A DNA stretch of 64,000 nucleotides, taken from contig JAFEAJ010000023.1 of the NCBI GenBank assembly GCA_018266455.1, forward strand, positions 1 through 64,000. The letters are read 5' to 3'. The position numbers and the translations under genes were made by a program. Under the pieces are notes generated by a model. That model saw only the letters and a program-made list of their open reading frames with translations. It was not told where the DNA came from and searched no databases. Position 1 is the first letter of the stretch, and each line of letters starts with the position of its first letter. The stretch comes from Bacteroidota bacterium. Lineage in GTDB: Bacteria; Bacteroidota; Bacteroidia; Chitinophagales; Chitinophagaceae. Shown here piece after piece: positions 25,657 to 34,756 of the stretch.

Positions 25657-26301
25657 TTATTTTTTTGTTGTTGAATCTGCCACATTGCTGGTTCCGCCCT
25701 TTGCTTCAGCCTGTTTTGATTTTATGTAGTAAATCACCATCCAGCGCTGGCGGGTGTCTAACTGAGATGCATAACTGCCCATTTTATTCTTTCCATAAGT
25801 TATGGAATAGAACATTTGCCCTGCAGGCATTGCTTCATATTTGGCATCGCCCACTAATGTTGCCGGTTTAGCGGCAAAAGGGCCGTCCCCGCCTTTGTAT
25901 AATGGGCCATTGCCATCTAATTTGGTGCCATGGCAAATAGCACAGTTCACCAGGAACAGCCGATCCGCTTCTGCCATGTTTGCAGAATCAAGGTTTGTGA
26001 TCGGATTTATAATTTGTTTAGAAGCCACGTAATTGGCAGTATCGCCTTCTTTATCGATTGCCAGGGGAAAGGGGAACATCTCTCCTCTTTTAATTGTTCC
26101 GGCAACAGGAAGATTGCTGAAAAAGATATCATGCCTTTTCAGAGAATCTTTTTCTTCCGTTGTAACGGAATAGCTTTCATACGCCCTGCTGTAGGCCATG
26201 TCTGGCATATAGGCTCTTCCCGGGCTTCTTCTTACATCACTGCAACTGATAATAGTTATCGTTGCAATTAAAATGAATGATATGAGGGGTATTTTTTTCA
26301 T
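25657..26301 (-). CDS. actE: Alternative Complex III subunit ActE, monoheme cytochrome c lipoprotein
   Basis: A 214-residue lipoprotein with lipobox cysteine Cys20 (TIISC) and one c-type heme motif CAICH (120-124). The likely distal methionine is in the KYEAMPAGQMFY or KNKMGSY segment. It passes electrons from ACIII towards the oxidase. The C-terminal tail (KQAEAKGGTSNVADSTTKK) is a flexible extension. Confidence 0.93.
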   Translation of the reverse strand: MKKIPLISFILIATITIISCSDVRRSPGRAYMPDMAYSRAYESYSVTTEEKDSLKRHDIFFSNLPVAGTIKRGEMFPFPLAIDKEGDTANYVASKQIINPITNLDSANMAEADRLFLVNCAICHGTKLDGNGPLYKGGDGPFAAKPATLVGDAKYEAMPAGQMFYSITYGKNKMGSYASQLDTRQRWMVIYYIKSKQAEAKGGTSNVADSTTKK

Positions 26302-26322
26302 CTCTGATAATATCTGTTTCGT

Positions 26323-26913
26323 TTATGCTAAAGAAGCTTTTTTCTTTTCAAATGGTTTTCTGTCTTTATCGTAGGTGCCCAGCCACCAACCTGTTTCTGC
26401 CTCCTGGACATTGACCTCTATTGCTCCTGTGCCGCCAAGAAAGGAAGACATATCCGCTTCGTTATTTTTTGGCGTGCATTCCAGGACCATTACAAATAAA
26501 TCGTCCGTTGCCCTTGGGTGGAAATGATGTTTTTTTACGAAAGGAGCTACCTGGCATAAGTAGCAAAAAGTAAGGGTCATACCCACTGCCGAGAAAAGAA
26601 CAGTGAGCTCAAACATAATAGGTATCCAGGCGGGCAAAGAAAAATGTGGCTTGCCGCCGAAGTTGAGCGGCCAATCGCTTGTAAAAATCCAGCCAATACC
26701 GCACAATGCGGTCAAAGTCCCGGTAATGCCATAAATAAAGCCTGCTGTATGCAAACTGGTGTCGCGAAGCCCCAGGGCTTTATCTAAACCATGGATAGGC
26801 ATCGGGGTGTACACATCATGAATTTTATACCCTGAAGAGCGTACTTTTTTTATTGCTGAAAAAAGCACCTGTTCATCAGTAAAACACCCGACTACAAATT
26901 TTTTTATACTCAT
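26323..26913 (-). CDS. actD: Alternative Complex III subunit ActD (DUF3341)
   Basis: A 196-residue protein starting with an alpha/beta segment (FVVGCFTDEQVLFSAIKKVR, PMPIHGLDKALGL) followed by two membrane helices (about 56-78 and 97-124). This is the DUF3341 family, a structural subunit of ACIII. It lies 59 bp after actC and 21 bp before actE. Confidence 0.93.
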   Translation of the reverse strand: MSIKKFVVGCFTDEQVLFSAIKKVRSSGYKIHDVYTPMPIHGLDKALGLRDTSLHTAGFIYGITGTLTALCGIGWIFTSDWPLNFGGKPHFSLPAWIPIMFELTVLFSAVGMTLTFCYLCQVAPFVKKHHFHPRATDDLFVMVLECTPKNNEADMSSFLGGTGAIEVNVQEAETGWWLGTYDKDRKPFEKKKASLA

Positions 26914-26972
26914 ATTTCCAAGCTTTGCGCTTTTTGTTTTTAAAGTTTTGTATCAGTTACTGCACGGCCGGT

Positions 26973-28421
26973 TTAATGCGCATGCAACATTTCATGGGCA
27001 AATTCCTCTGCCGGCTCTTGTTCTGCAATAGTCATCTTCTCTTTGTAATTATCTCCAGATTTTTTCAGGATGTGCTTGATCTCGAACACCGCGATTACCG
27101 GGAAAAATTTTGAGAAAAGGAAATAGCAGGTAAAAAATAAACCAAAAGTGCCTAAATAAAATCCGAGCTCCCAAACGCTGGGCGAATAATAAGTGCTCCA
27201 GCTGCTCGGCAAATAATCCCTGTAAATAGATGTGACGATAATAACAAACCGTTCGAACCACATCCCGATATTCACAATCACAGACATGAAAAGGGTAACT
27301 GTAAGATTTCTCCTTAATTTCCTGAACCAGAAAATTTGAGGGGAGAGCACGTTACAGCCCATCATCATATAATAGCTCCACCCTAATGGCGAGTGAAGGT
27401 TTACGCGGTTCTGCATAAATGCCCACAGCTCAAACTTATTTTGGCTGTACCACGCAACAAATAATTCAGTAAGGTACGCACACCCCACTATTGAGCCGGT
27501 CAATACTATTATTTTGTTCATCACATCAATATGCTCAAGAGTGATATATTCTTCAAGGTGCAATACTTTCCTGGTAATCACCAATAAGCTTTGTACCATG
27601 GCAAACCCCGAAAAGATAGCGCCTGCAACAAAGTAGGGAGGGAATATTGTGGTGTGCCAGCCTGGTATTACTGATGTGGCGAAGTCGAAAGATACGATGG
27701 TGTGCACCGACAATACAAGCGGGGTAGCCAAACCTGCTAACACAAGAGCCAATGCCTCGTGCCTTTGCCAGTGCTTGGCTGAACCGCTCCAGCCAAATGA
27801 AGTGAGGCCATAAAAAAACTTTCTCCATTTCAACTTTGCGCGATCGCGAACCGATGCCAGATCTGGCAGCAGGCCCGAATACCAGAACAAGAGGGACACC
27901 GTAAAATAGGTTGATACCGCGAACACATCCCAAAGCAGCGCCGAATTGAAGTTTGGCCAAAGCGGCCCCCTGGTGTTGGGATAAGGAAATACAAAGAAAA
28001 ACATCCACACACGGCCCATGTGCCACAGCGGGAATTGAGCCGCGCAGATAACCGCAAAGATGGTCATTGCCTCAGCGGCACGGTTAACGCCAGTCCTCCA
28101 CCCTTGCCTGAACAACAATAAAATGGCTGAAATCAAGGTGCCGGCATGGCCAATACCGATCCACCAAACGAAATTGGTGATATCCCAACCCCAACCAATT
28201 GTTTTATTTAAGTTCCATTGGCCGATACCATATGCCACTTCACGATAAACGGAAACCACGCCAAAACATAATAGCCCGATGGAAATAATAAACCCGACCC
28301 ACCACAATTTGCTCGGGTTTGTTTCAATTGGCCGAATAATATCTTCAGTTACCTGATGATAATCCTTATTCCCGTCAACTAATGGGGCTCTGACTTGTGA
28401 TTCGTACTTTAATAATGCCAT
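26973..28421 (-). CDS. actC: Alternative Complex III subunit ActC (NrfD-like quinol-interacting protein)
   Basis: A 482-residue polytopic protein with ten helices of the NrfD/PsrC family. It holds the menaquinol oxidation site in ACIII. Recognisable stretches are GWGWDITNFVWWIGIGHAGT and VSFDFATSVIPGWHTTIFPP, which match the conserved proton-path and quinol-site region. It is 31 bp after actB. Confidence 0.95.
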   Translation of the reverse strand: MALLKYESQVRAPLVDGNKDYHQVTEDIIRPIETNPSKLWWVGFIISIGLLCFGVVSVYREVAYGIGQWNLNKTIGWGWDITNFVWWIGIGHAGTLISAILLLFRQGWRTGVNRAAEAMTIFAVICAAQFPLWHMGRVWMFFFVFPYPNTRGPLWPNFNSALLWDVFAVSTYFTVSLLFWYSGLLPDLASVRDRAKLKWRKFFYGLTSFGWSGSAKHWQRHEALALVLAGLATPLVLSVHTIVSFDFATSVIPGWHTTIFPPYFVAGAIFSGFAMVQSLLVITRKVLHLEEYITLEHIDVMNKIIVLTGSIVGCAYLTELFVAWYSQNKFELWAFMQNRVNLHSPLGWSYYMMMGCNVLSPQIFWFRKLRRNLTVTLFMSVIVNIGMWFERFVIIVTSIYRDYLPSSWSTYYSPSVWELGFYLGTFGLFFTCYFLFSKFFPVIAVFEIKHILKKSGDNYKEKMTIAEQEPAEEFAHEMLHAH

Positions 28422-28452
28422 AATTCGATTGGCTTTTAGCCTTTAAAAAAAA

Positions 28453-31400
28453 TTAAGAGTGATTGTCTGCTTTTTCCTCTTTTTTATCTTCTGCTAACCC
28501 TGCTATGATTTCTGTATTCCTGATTTTTGCCAGGTAATTTACATTAGGCAGCACATGCAGTTCTTCCAGCGCATAAAAAACGCGCTGGTGGTGTTCTTCC
28601 CTGGTCTTTGCTATAAGGCTTTCTCCATCGCCCACATTACCGAACACAATGGCTTTGGTGGGGCAGGCCTGCTGGCATGCCGTCTGTACGTCAACCATGT
28701 CTTTTAACGGACGATTTTCTTTTTTCGCTTTGAGCTTGCCGTCTTGCAGGCGCTGAACACAAAATGAGCATTTTTCCATCACCCCTCTTGACCTGACAAC
28801 AACATCGGGGTTCAATACCATCCGGGTCAGGTCATCATTCATCATCAATACAGCATCACCTAACTTGCCAACTCCGGAAAACACCTGGTCATTAGGGTAG
28901 CTGCTGCCTCCAAGATAATCGGCCCAGTTAAACCGGCGCACTTTGTATGGACAGTTATTTGCACAATATTTGGTGCCGATACAACGATTGTAAATCATTT
29001 GGTTTAGCCCTTCGCTGCTATGGTTTGTTGCCGATACCGGGCAAACATTCTCACAAGGCGCATTATCGCAATGCTGGCAAAGCATTGGCTGGAAAACAGT
29101 TTGAATGCTGTGCGCATCATAAGGATCCCCGCTGAAGTAACGGTCAATCCTGAGCCAGTGCATATCCTTATAACGGAGCACTTCTCCTTTACCAACTACA
29201 GGAACATTATTTTCTGCATGGCATGCTACGATACAGGCCGCACAACCAATGCACGAGTTCATGTCAATCGACATTCCCCATTTAATGCCAGGCTTATCAT
29301 AAGGTGCATAAAGTGAGCCTTCTGCCGAATAATTCTGCAATCCACCATAAGGCTTTAGCTCTTTATCCCTTTCTTCTAAAATTTCTTCCGGGGATTTTTT
29401 AAAATCGGCAATAGTCATTTCTTTCACTACTTCAGTACGGCCTTCATAGCTGTCGTGTGTTTGGATTTGCGCAACTTTAAATGTCTCGCCTGTTTTTTCA
29501 GCAGTTACATCAGGTGCATAAAGCTCTATGGTTGTTCCGTTGAAGAATGCAAAAGGGAATAAATTTTTGCCCACGCCAACCGCTGCTCTTCCAATGTAGG
29601 CAGCGGTATTTTTCTCATCAGCGCTTTGTCTTCCATACCCAAGCGCAATACCAATCACTGCATCATGAGTGCCTGGGATAATAAGGATAGGCAAAGAGAC
29701 TTCTTTATTTCCAGATTTTACCTTCACTACTTCTTTTTCGGGGTTCACTTCATATTTATCAGCCTGCGCCTGGCTTTTGATGTCGATCCCCCATGTGTCT
29801 TTTGCAAATTTTGGAGAAACCATTACATAATTGTCCCAGTCAGCCCTCGTGATCGGATCAGGCAATTCAAGGAGCCATGGATTGTTTGAATGATTGCCTA
29901 CGCCAGCAGCTACAGTTTTATAAAGAACCAGTTCAAGCGCTCCGCCTTTTTTGATGCTGCCTATTGCTGATGCCGCATCGGCGAGTTTTGCATTGTTATA
30001 TGTTGCCGAAGCGGGTGCAGGAGCAGCGGGTTCGGAAACCCCGTCCTGCAATATTTTCTCGTAGGCCTCCGGGCTGCCTGCTTTTTTTATCCAGTATTGC
30101 CTTACATAATCTTCATGAGCAGTTGGGCTGCCGCTCCATTTCAACAATGAATCTTCAAACGGCCTTGTTTTGAACAAAGGCATGATGGTTGGTTGAAGCA
30201 GGCTGAAATATCCTGCTTTCGGTTCTGTATCGCCCCATCTTTCAAGATAATGGGGAGATGGTATAACATATTTGCAAAGCTCGCTTGTTTCGTCCAGCCT
30301 CTCATTGAAGGAAATAGTTGTTTTTACTTTTTTAAGCGCCGTTTTGAATTTATCTGCATCGCAATAATTGTATCCAGGGTTGGCGTCATAAATCAGTAAT
30401 GCCCCTACTTTGCCAGCGCTCATGTCTTCAATCAATGATGCAAAATCGCTGTCGATGCCTTGCCTGGTCTGATTGGGCGCAGACCAGTCTATTGTTGTTC
30501 CGTTAGCCCCGATGGCTTCGTTGATCGCGTTCACAACAATCTGAATGTTCGCGTTATTGCTGCCGCTTATCACTAATGCTTTCCCTTTGTTCGCTAATAG
30601 GTCCTGAGCTGCCTTTTTGATGCCGCTTCTCAATTTTCCGTCAAGTGTAGGAGCCGTAACAGATCCGCCGAGCTCAGCCAACAGGGCTAATGCAACAGCG
30701 CCTGCTTCTGAAGGGCGATGAACAAATCTTTCATCAGCATTGCTCCCTGTTAAAGACAGGATGCTCTCAAAATGATAATGCTTGCTGATCTCAGGGTTTT
30801 TTTCATCAATTTTTCTTCCCTGCGCATATTGATAGGCAAATTCAACAGGTGAGAGCCATGTGCCGAGAAAATCAGCATCGAGGCCCACGATTACTTTTGC
30901 GTCATTGAACTTATAAGAAGGAATCGCTCTTTTACCATAAGTAGCTTCATTGGCAAGCAGCATGCCGCTATGGGAGTCAGCATCGTACTGAACATGTTTG
31001 CTGCCGGGGAATTTTGCAAGGAATGAAGCAATAATTTCTTTGGTTGTTGGCGATGTGATGCTTGTCGTTAACAATACTACTGGTGCTCCTGCTAATGCAG
31101 CCAGCTCATCCCCTGCCATTTTGTCGAACGCATCAAAGGTGCTCACTTCCTTTGGGCCATTGCCTGTCATTTGCACCGGGTAGCGCAAACGTGCTGTATC
31201 ATATAAATCCAGCACGGAAGCCTGAACTTTGGCAGACGTGCCGCCCCTTGTTATAGAAGACAGGTCATTGCCCTCAATTTTGATTGGCCTTCCGTCCCTG
31301 ACTTTTGCCACTATGGAAACCACATCGCCGCCGGTAACATAAGTGGTAGCATAATAATTCGCAACGCCTGGTGTAATGTCTTCAGGCTTATTTACATAAG

Positions 31401-31629
31401 GAACTACTTTTCTTACGGGCACTTCGCAACTCGCTGCAAGCGCAGCGGCAGCGGTACTAAACCCGATGTATTTCAAGAAATCTCTGCGAGGGTGTTTTGC
31501 ATCGAGCAGCCCTTTGTCATCAATCCCATCCACAGAAAGCTCTTCTTTGAACTCGTTTTCTGAAGACTGCTTAAAAGCTTCGCTGTTATTTCGCTCACCG
31601 AAACTTTGCCAATATTTTTTATCGCTCAT
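28453..31629 (-). CDS. actB: Alternative Complex III subunit ActB (molybdopterin-oxidoreductase-like / 4Fe-4S protein)
   Basis: A 1058-residue fusion. A twin-arginine motif RRDFLK (48-53) leads to a lipobox-like LAASC (Cys68). A molybdopterin-oxidoreductase-like domain, which in ACIII lacks cofactor, covers about 75-780. The C-terminal ferredoxin-like domain (about 785-960) carries four cysteine clusters (CIGCAACIVAC, CQHCDNAPCENVC, CIGTKYCANNC, CSFC with CQQAC) for iron-sulfur centres. It links quinol oxidation at ActC to the ActA hemes. The gene is 81 bp after actA. Confidence 0.96.
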   Translation of the reverse strand: MSDKKYWQSFGERNNSEAFKQSSENEFKEELSVDGIDDKGLLDAKHPRRDFLKYIGFSTAAAALAASCEVPVRKVVPYVNKPEDITPGVANYYATTYVTGGDVVSIVAKVRDGRPIKIEGNDLSSITRGGTSAKVQASVLDLYDTARLRYPVQMTGNGPKEVSTFDAFDKMAGDELAALAGAPVVLLTTSITSPTTKEIIASFLAKFPGSKHVQYDADSHSGMLLANEATYGKRAIPSYKFNDAKVIVGLDADFLGTWLSPVEFAYQYAQGRKIDEKNPEISKHYHFESILSLTGSNADERFVHRPSEAGAVALALLAELGGSVTAPTLDGKLRSGIKKAAQDLLANKGKALVISGSNNANIQIVVNAINEAIGANGTTIDWSAPNQTRQGIDSDFASLIEDMSAGKVGALLIYDANPGYNYCDADKFKTALKKVKTTISFNERLDETSELCKYVIPSPHYLERWGDTEPKAGYFSLLQPTIMPLFKTRPFEDSLLKWSGSPTAHEDYVRQYWIKKAGSPEAYEKILQDGVSEPAAPAPASATYNNAKLADAASAIGSIKKGGALELVLYKTVAAGVGNHSNNPWLLELPDPITRADWDNYVMVSPKFAKDTWGIDIKSQAQADKYEVNPEKEVVKVKSGNKEVSLPILIIPGTHDAVIGIALGYGRQSADEKNTAAYIGRAAVGVGKNLFPFAFFNGTTIELYAPDVTAEKTGETFKVAQIQTHDSYEGRTEVVKEMTIADFKKSPEEILEERDKELKPYGGLQNYSAEGSLYAPYDKPGIKWGMSIDMNSCIGCAACIVACHAENNVPVVGKGEVLRYKDMHWLRIDRYFSGDPYDAHSIQTVFQPMLCQHCDNAPCENVCPVSATNHSSEGLNQMIYNRCIGTKYCANNCPYKVRRFNWADYLGGSSYPNDQVFSGVGKLGDAVLMMNDDLTRMVLNPDVVVRSRGVMEKCSFCVQRLQDGKLKAKKENRPLKDMVDVQTACQQACPTKAIVFGNVGDGESLIAKTREEHHQRVFYALEELHVLPNVNYLAKIRNTEIIAGLAEDKKEEKADNHS

Positions 31630-31710
31630 TTATAATACTATTTGAAAAATTTGACGTTTTAAACTTGAAAAAGCCATGATTTTAGCAGTATGTTTTTCAA
31701 GTTGCATTAA

Positions 31711-32964
31711 TCAATAATGACATTTCTGGCATTCCGTTCCACCAATCTTTTCAACAGTAATGCTATCCCCGGGTTTCAGCTCTTTATGGAACTTCTCGTA
31801 TATGCTGTAAAATTTATTGCCATTATTTCCTGTTGAATCAGGGAAATTAACTTTTGTAGTGCGGTGGCAGTTGATGCACCAGCCCATGCTTAGGTCAGCA
31901 AATTGTTTTACTTCATTCATCTGCTGGATTGGCCCATGGCAGGTTTGGCATTGCACTTTCCCGGCACGCACATGTTGGGCATGGCTGAAGAAAACATGAT
32001 CGGGCAGGTTATGTATTTTGATCCATTCAACCGGCTTGCCCGGCTTGGTGTACTTTAGCGACTGGGGATCCCATCCGGTGTAACTATATAATTTTTGAAT
32101 TTCCTGGGTGCCGTCCACTTCAGCACCGTCTTCTCGGTATAATTTGTCCTTTCCGGTATATTCGCTGATCTGCATGTGGCAGTTCATACAAATATTTAGT
32201 GAGGGCACAGAAGCCTGTTTGCTTTCCCAGGCGCCGCCATGACAATACAGGCAGCTTATCTGGTTAATGCCAGCATGTACTTTATGCGAATAAAAAATTG
32301 GCTGCTCAGGCTGGTAATCCTTTGTCCTTTGCAAACCAATAGCGGCCTGCACCAGAAAATAGCCGCCAATAACAAACAATATCAAAATCACAAAAGTGAT
32401 ATAAGCCTTATTTCGATAGAATGGGATCGGTTCAGCAGCAGGAATCCCTTCTTTATCGTCAGAGAGTTTTTTGAGGTTGCTGTTTACCTGCAGCAAAGTG
32501 AGCATGATCACCGCAAGGATAATGGTCAGGATGCCATACAATAAACTGTTATCGCTTTCAGGGGCAGTAGCTGTTGCTCCGCCGGCAGTTGGGGCTGAGG
32601 TAGGCGGTTGGAAAGAATCAGCATACTTAAGGATCGCGTCAATATCTGCATCGCTCAGGTTTGGAAAAGTGTTCATCGGGGTTTTGTTGTACTGGCTGTA
32701 CAAGTCATTAAAGTACTTGTTGCCCGATGACAATACTGCCGTATTGTTATGGATCCATTCATGCAGCAATTTCTTATCTGGTACCCTTTCAGATGCCCCT
32801 TTCAGTGCGGGGCCTATGACCACTTTAATTGGATTGTGGCAGGAAGCGCAATTGGTCTGGAACAACTGCTTGCCATCTTGCGCCGATAACCTGTTACTAA
32901 GAGCAATGAAAGCAAAAAAGAAAAAACTGAAAAATGTTCGTTTTGCAATTAGTTTGTAGTGCAT
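31711..32964 (-). CDS. actA: Alternative Complex III subunit ActA with extra N-terminal cytochrome c domain (six heme motifs)
   Basis: A 417-residue exported multiheme cytochrome, first gene of the ACIII-caa3 operon. After a signal peptide (1-29) there is a monoheme cytochrome c domain with CASCH and a likely Met ligand (TPMNTFPNL). A Pro/Thr/Ala linker and a membrane helix (about 140-160) follow, then another near 187-206. The five CxxCH motifs of ActA come last (CLYCH, CMNCH, CQTCH, CINCH, CQKCH). Ordinary ActA is pentaheme; here a sixth heme is added by fusion of the small cytochrome. Confidence 0.94.
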   Translation of the reverse strand: MHYKLIAKRTFFSFFFFAFIALSNRLSAQDGKQLFQTNCASCHNPIKVVIGPALKGASERVPDKKLLHEWIHNNTAVLSSGNKYFNDLYSQYNKTPMNTFPNLSDADIDAILKYADSFQPPTSAPTAGGATATAPESDNSLLYGILTIILAVIMLTLLQVNSNLKKLSDDKEGIPAAEPIPFYRNKAYITFVILILFVIGGYFLVQAAIGLQRTKDYQPEQPIFYSHKVHAGINQISCLYCHGGAWESKQASVPSLNICMNCHMQISEYTGKDKLYREDGAEVDGTQEIQKLYSYTGWDPQSLKYTKPGKPVEWIKIHNLPDHVFFSHAQHVRAGKVQCQTCHGPIQQMNEVKQFADLSMGWCINCHRTTKVNFPDSTGNNGNKFYSIYEKFHKELKPGDSITVEKIGGTECQKCHY

Positions 32965-33010
32965 ATTTACAATCTGCGGTTGAATGCGGAAAAATTTCCT
33001 TAGCCGCGCA

Positions 33011-33043
33011 CAAAAATAAGTGATGATTTCAACAAAATATCAA
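33011..33043 (-). promoter_or_regulatory. Probable promoter of the ACIII-caa3 operon
   Basis: On the minus strand a perfect -7 box TATTTTTG (33018-33011) has a TTG (33043-33041) upstream with a 22-base spacer, slightly longer than usual. Initiation near 33004 would leave a 40-base leader before actA. Confidence 0.5.
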
Positions 33044-33044
33044 C

Positions 33045-33224
33045 ATGTTTAAAAAAATTTTTCGCCCGCCAGTCATGGCTTTCAACGAATTGACAAAAGA
33101 ACCGGATATTTTGCGTCATCGTTTTGTAATCAAATTCGGGCTGGGCAAACGTTTCGTTATGTTCCAGATTTTCTGTTCTATTTTATTTTGTTTTTTTGTT
33201 GAAATAATATCTTGCAGCCAGTAA
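33045..33224 (+). CDS. Candidate 59-aa small membrane protein upstream of purN
   Basis: The 275-bp gap between actA and purN contains a plus-strand ATG frame of 59 codons ending 15 bp before purN. The product is basic at the N-terminus (MFKKIFRPP) with a hydrophobic C-terminal segment (residues 38-56, MFQIFCSILFCFFVEII), so it could be tail-anchored. It overlaps the -33 region of the actA promoter. No family is recognised; chance is possible. Confidence 0.28.
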   Translation: MFKKIFRPPVMAFNELTKEPDILRHRFVIKFGLGKRFVMFQIFCSILFCFFVEIISCSQ

Positions 33225-33239
33225 AAAATATATTTAAAA

Positions 33240-33839
33240 ATGCCAAATGAGGGCCACTTGTTAACGCACATCGCCATTTTTGCTTCGGGCGCAGGCACTA
33301 ATGCCCAGAAAATAATTGAACATTTTAAAAATTGTTCAACCGTTAAAATGGCATTGATCGTTTGCAACAGGCCCGATGCCGGGGTATTAAAGATTGCAGA
33401 ACAGTTCCGTATCCCGGCATTGATCATTGACAAGGAAAGGTTTTTCAGGGGCAACGCTTACCTTCCGGAACTGAAAGAAAAAAAAATTGATTTTATCGTG
33501 CTGGCGGGTTTTTTGTGGAAGTTGCCGCCCTTGTTAATAAAAGAGTATCCTGATAAAATCATAAATATCCACCCCGCTTTGCTACCAAAATATGGTGGCA
33601 AGGGAATGTATGGCAGCAGGGTGCACGAAGCGGTTATTGCTGCAAAGGAGAAAGAAAGCGGGATTACCATACATTATGTCGACGACCTGTACGATCATGG
33701 GAAAATTATTTTCCAGGCCAAATGTGCTGTCGAAGAAAATGAAACAGCTGGAACGCTGGCACAAAAGATACATAAGCTAGAGCATGAAAACTTTCCGGGA
33801 GTGATTGAACAGTGCGTACAAAATATAGTTAAAAGATGA
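33240..33839 (+). CDS. purN: Phosphoribosylglycinamide formyltransferase
   Basis: The folate-dependent GAR transformylase of purine synthesis, 199 residues. FASGAGTNAQ (14-23) is the phosphate-binding loop, NIHPALLPKYGG (109-120) carries the catalytic Asn109 and His111, and ITIHYVDDLYDHG (142-154) holds the catalytic aspartate. It is the first of a run of plus-strand genes, 24 bp before a secreted protein gene; no other purine genes are near. Confidence 0.95.
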   Translation: MPNEGHLLTHIAIFASGAGTNAQKIIEHFKNCSTVKMALIVCNRPDAGVLKIAEQFRIPALIIDKERFFRGNAYLPELKEKKIDFIVLAGFLWKLPPLLIKEYPDKIINIHPALLPKYGGKGMYGSRVHEAVIAAKEKESGITIHYVDDLYDHGKIIFQAKCAVEENETAGTLAQKIHKLEHENFPGVIEQCVQNIVKR

Positions 33840-33863
33840 TGCCTAAAATTACTAATTGCCTTT

Positions 33864-34670
33864 TTGGTAGTAATATCATGCCATAATTCATTGCCTTTGC
33901 GCTTTTCTGTATTCAATATTTTACTGCTTGTTTTTTTGTCCTGCTCATTGCTGGCCACACACCAGGCAAATGCACAAATACTCGTCAAAGGCACAGTATA
34001 TAACATGACCCGCACCAAACCGCTCGAAGCAGTAAGCGTAATGTCTACTTCAGGATTTGGCGCCATCACAGATTCCAATGGCAATTATTCTATTTCTGTT
34101 GGGGAAAAAGACTCCATTTCCTTTTCTTATTTAGGTCGGCAAACCGTAAAATATGCAGTCAGCTCCATACTCACTTATCGCGATTTTGATGTGGCGCTCC
34201 ATGTTGAGCCTACTGAGCTAAGACAGGTAAGGGTGGCGCCAAGAGATTATCACATGGACTCGCTACAGAACAGGAAGGATTATGCAAAATACTTTGACTA
34301 CAAAAAACCGGGTTTCAAACTGACCGAACCTTCAGGCGGCGCCGGGGTAGGCATCGATCTTGACGAGCTCATTAACATGTTCCGATTTGCCCGCAACAGG
34401 CGCATGCTGGCTTTCCAGAAAAGGTTGTTGCAGGAAGAACAGGACAATTTCATTGACCACCGTTTTTCCAAATACCTTGTCAAAAAAATTTCACATATAA
34501 CCGGAACAGAACTCGATACTTTTATGATCGTGTTCAGGCCATCGTACAATTTTACCAAGACAGCCACCGATTATGATTTTGATGAATACATCAAACTTGC
34601 TGCAAGAGAATTCCGTTTGCACAAGAACAAATATGTAGGCGATATGAAAAAAGAAAAGCTCCCCTTTTGA
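33864..34670 (+). CDS. Secreted protein with carboxypeptidase-like regulatory domain
   Basis: A 268-residue exported protein. A signal peptide of about 30 hydrophobic residues ends at QANAQ, followed by a carboxypeptidase-D regulatory-like beta-sandwich (ILVKGTVYNMTRTKPLEAVSV to about residue 115) and a charged helical C-terminal region without known motif. There is no ATG before the signal peptide; the start must be TTG at 33864, 33891 or 33897. It follows purN by 24 bp. Function unknown; homologues are common in Bacteroidota envelopes. Confidence 0.75.
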   Translation: MVVISCHNSLPLRFSVFNILLLVFLSCSLLATHQANAQILVKGTVYNMTRTKPLEAVSVMSTSGFGAITDSNGNYSISVGEKDSISFSYLGRQTVKYAVSSILTYRDFDVALHVEPTELRQVRVAPRDYHMDSLQNRKDYAKYFDYKKPGFKLTEPSGGAGVGIDLDELINMFRFARNRRMLAFQKRLLQEEQDNFIDHRFSKYLVKKISHITGTELDTFMIVFRPSYNFTKTATDYDFDEYIKLAAREFRLHKNKYVGDMKKEKLPF

Positions 34671-34756
34671 CAAAAGTAAAATGTTTCCCGGCATCGCTTT
34701 TTGCTTCAATTTATTTAATTTACTTCATCATTCCTCCTAATAACAAATTTTCAATT

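Noticed and set aside
27553..28026. 157-codon minus-strand frame inside actC
   Set aside because: Different frame from actC, which is complete and conserved.
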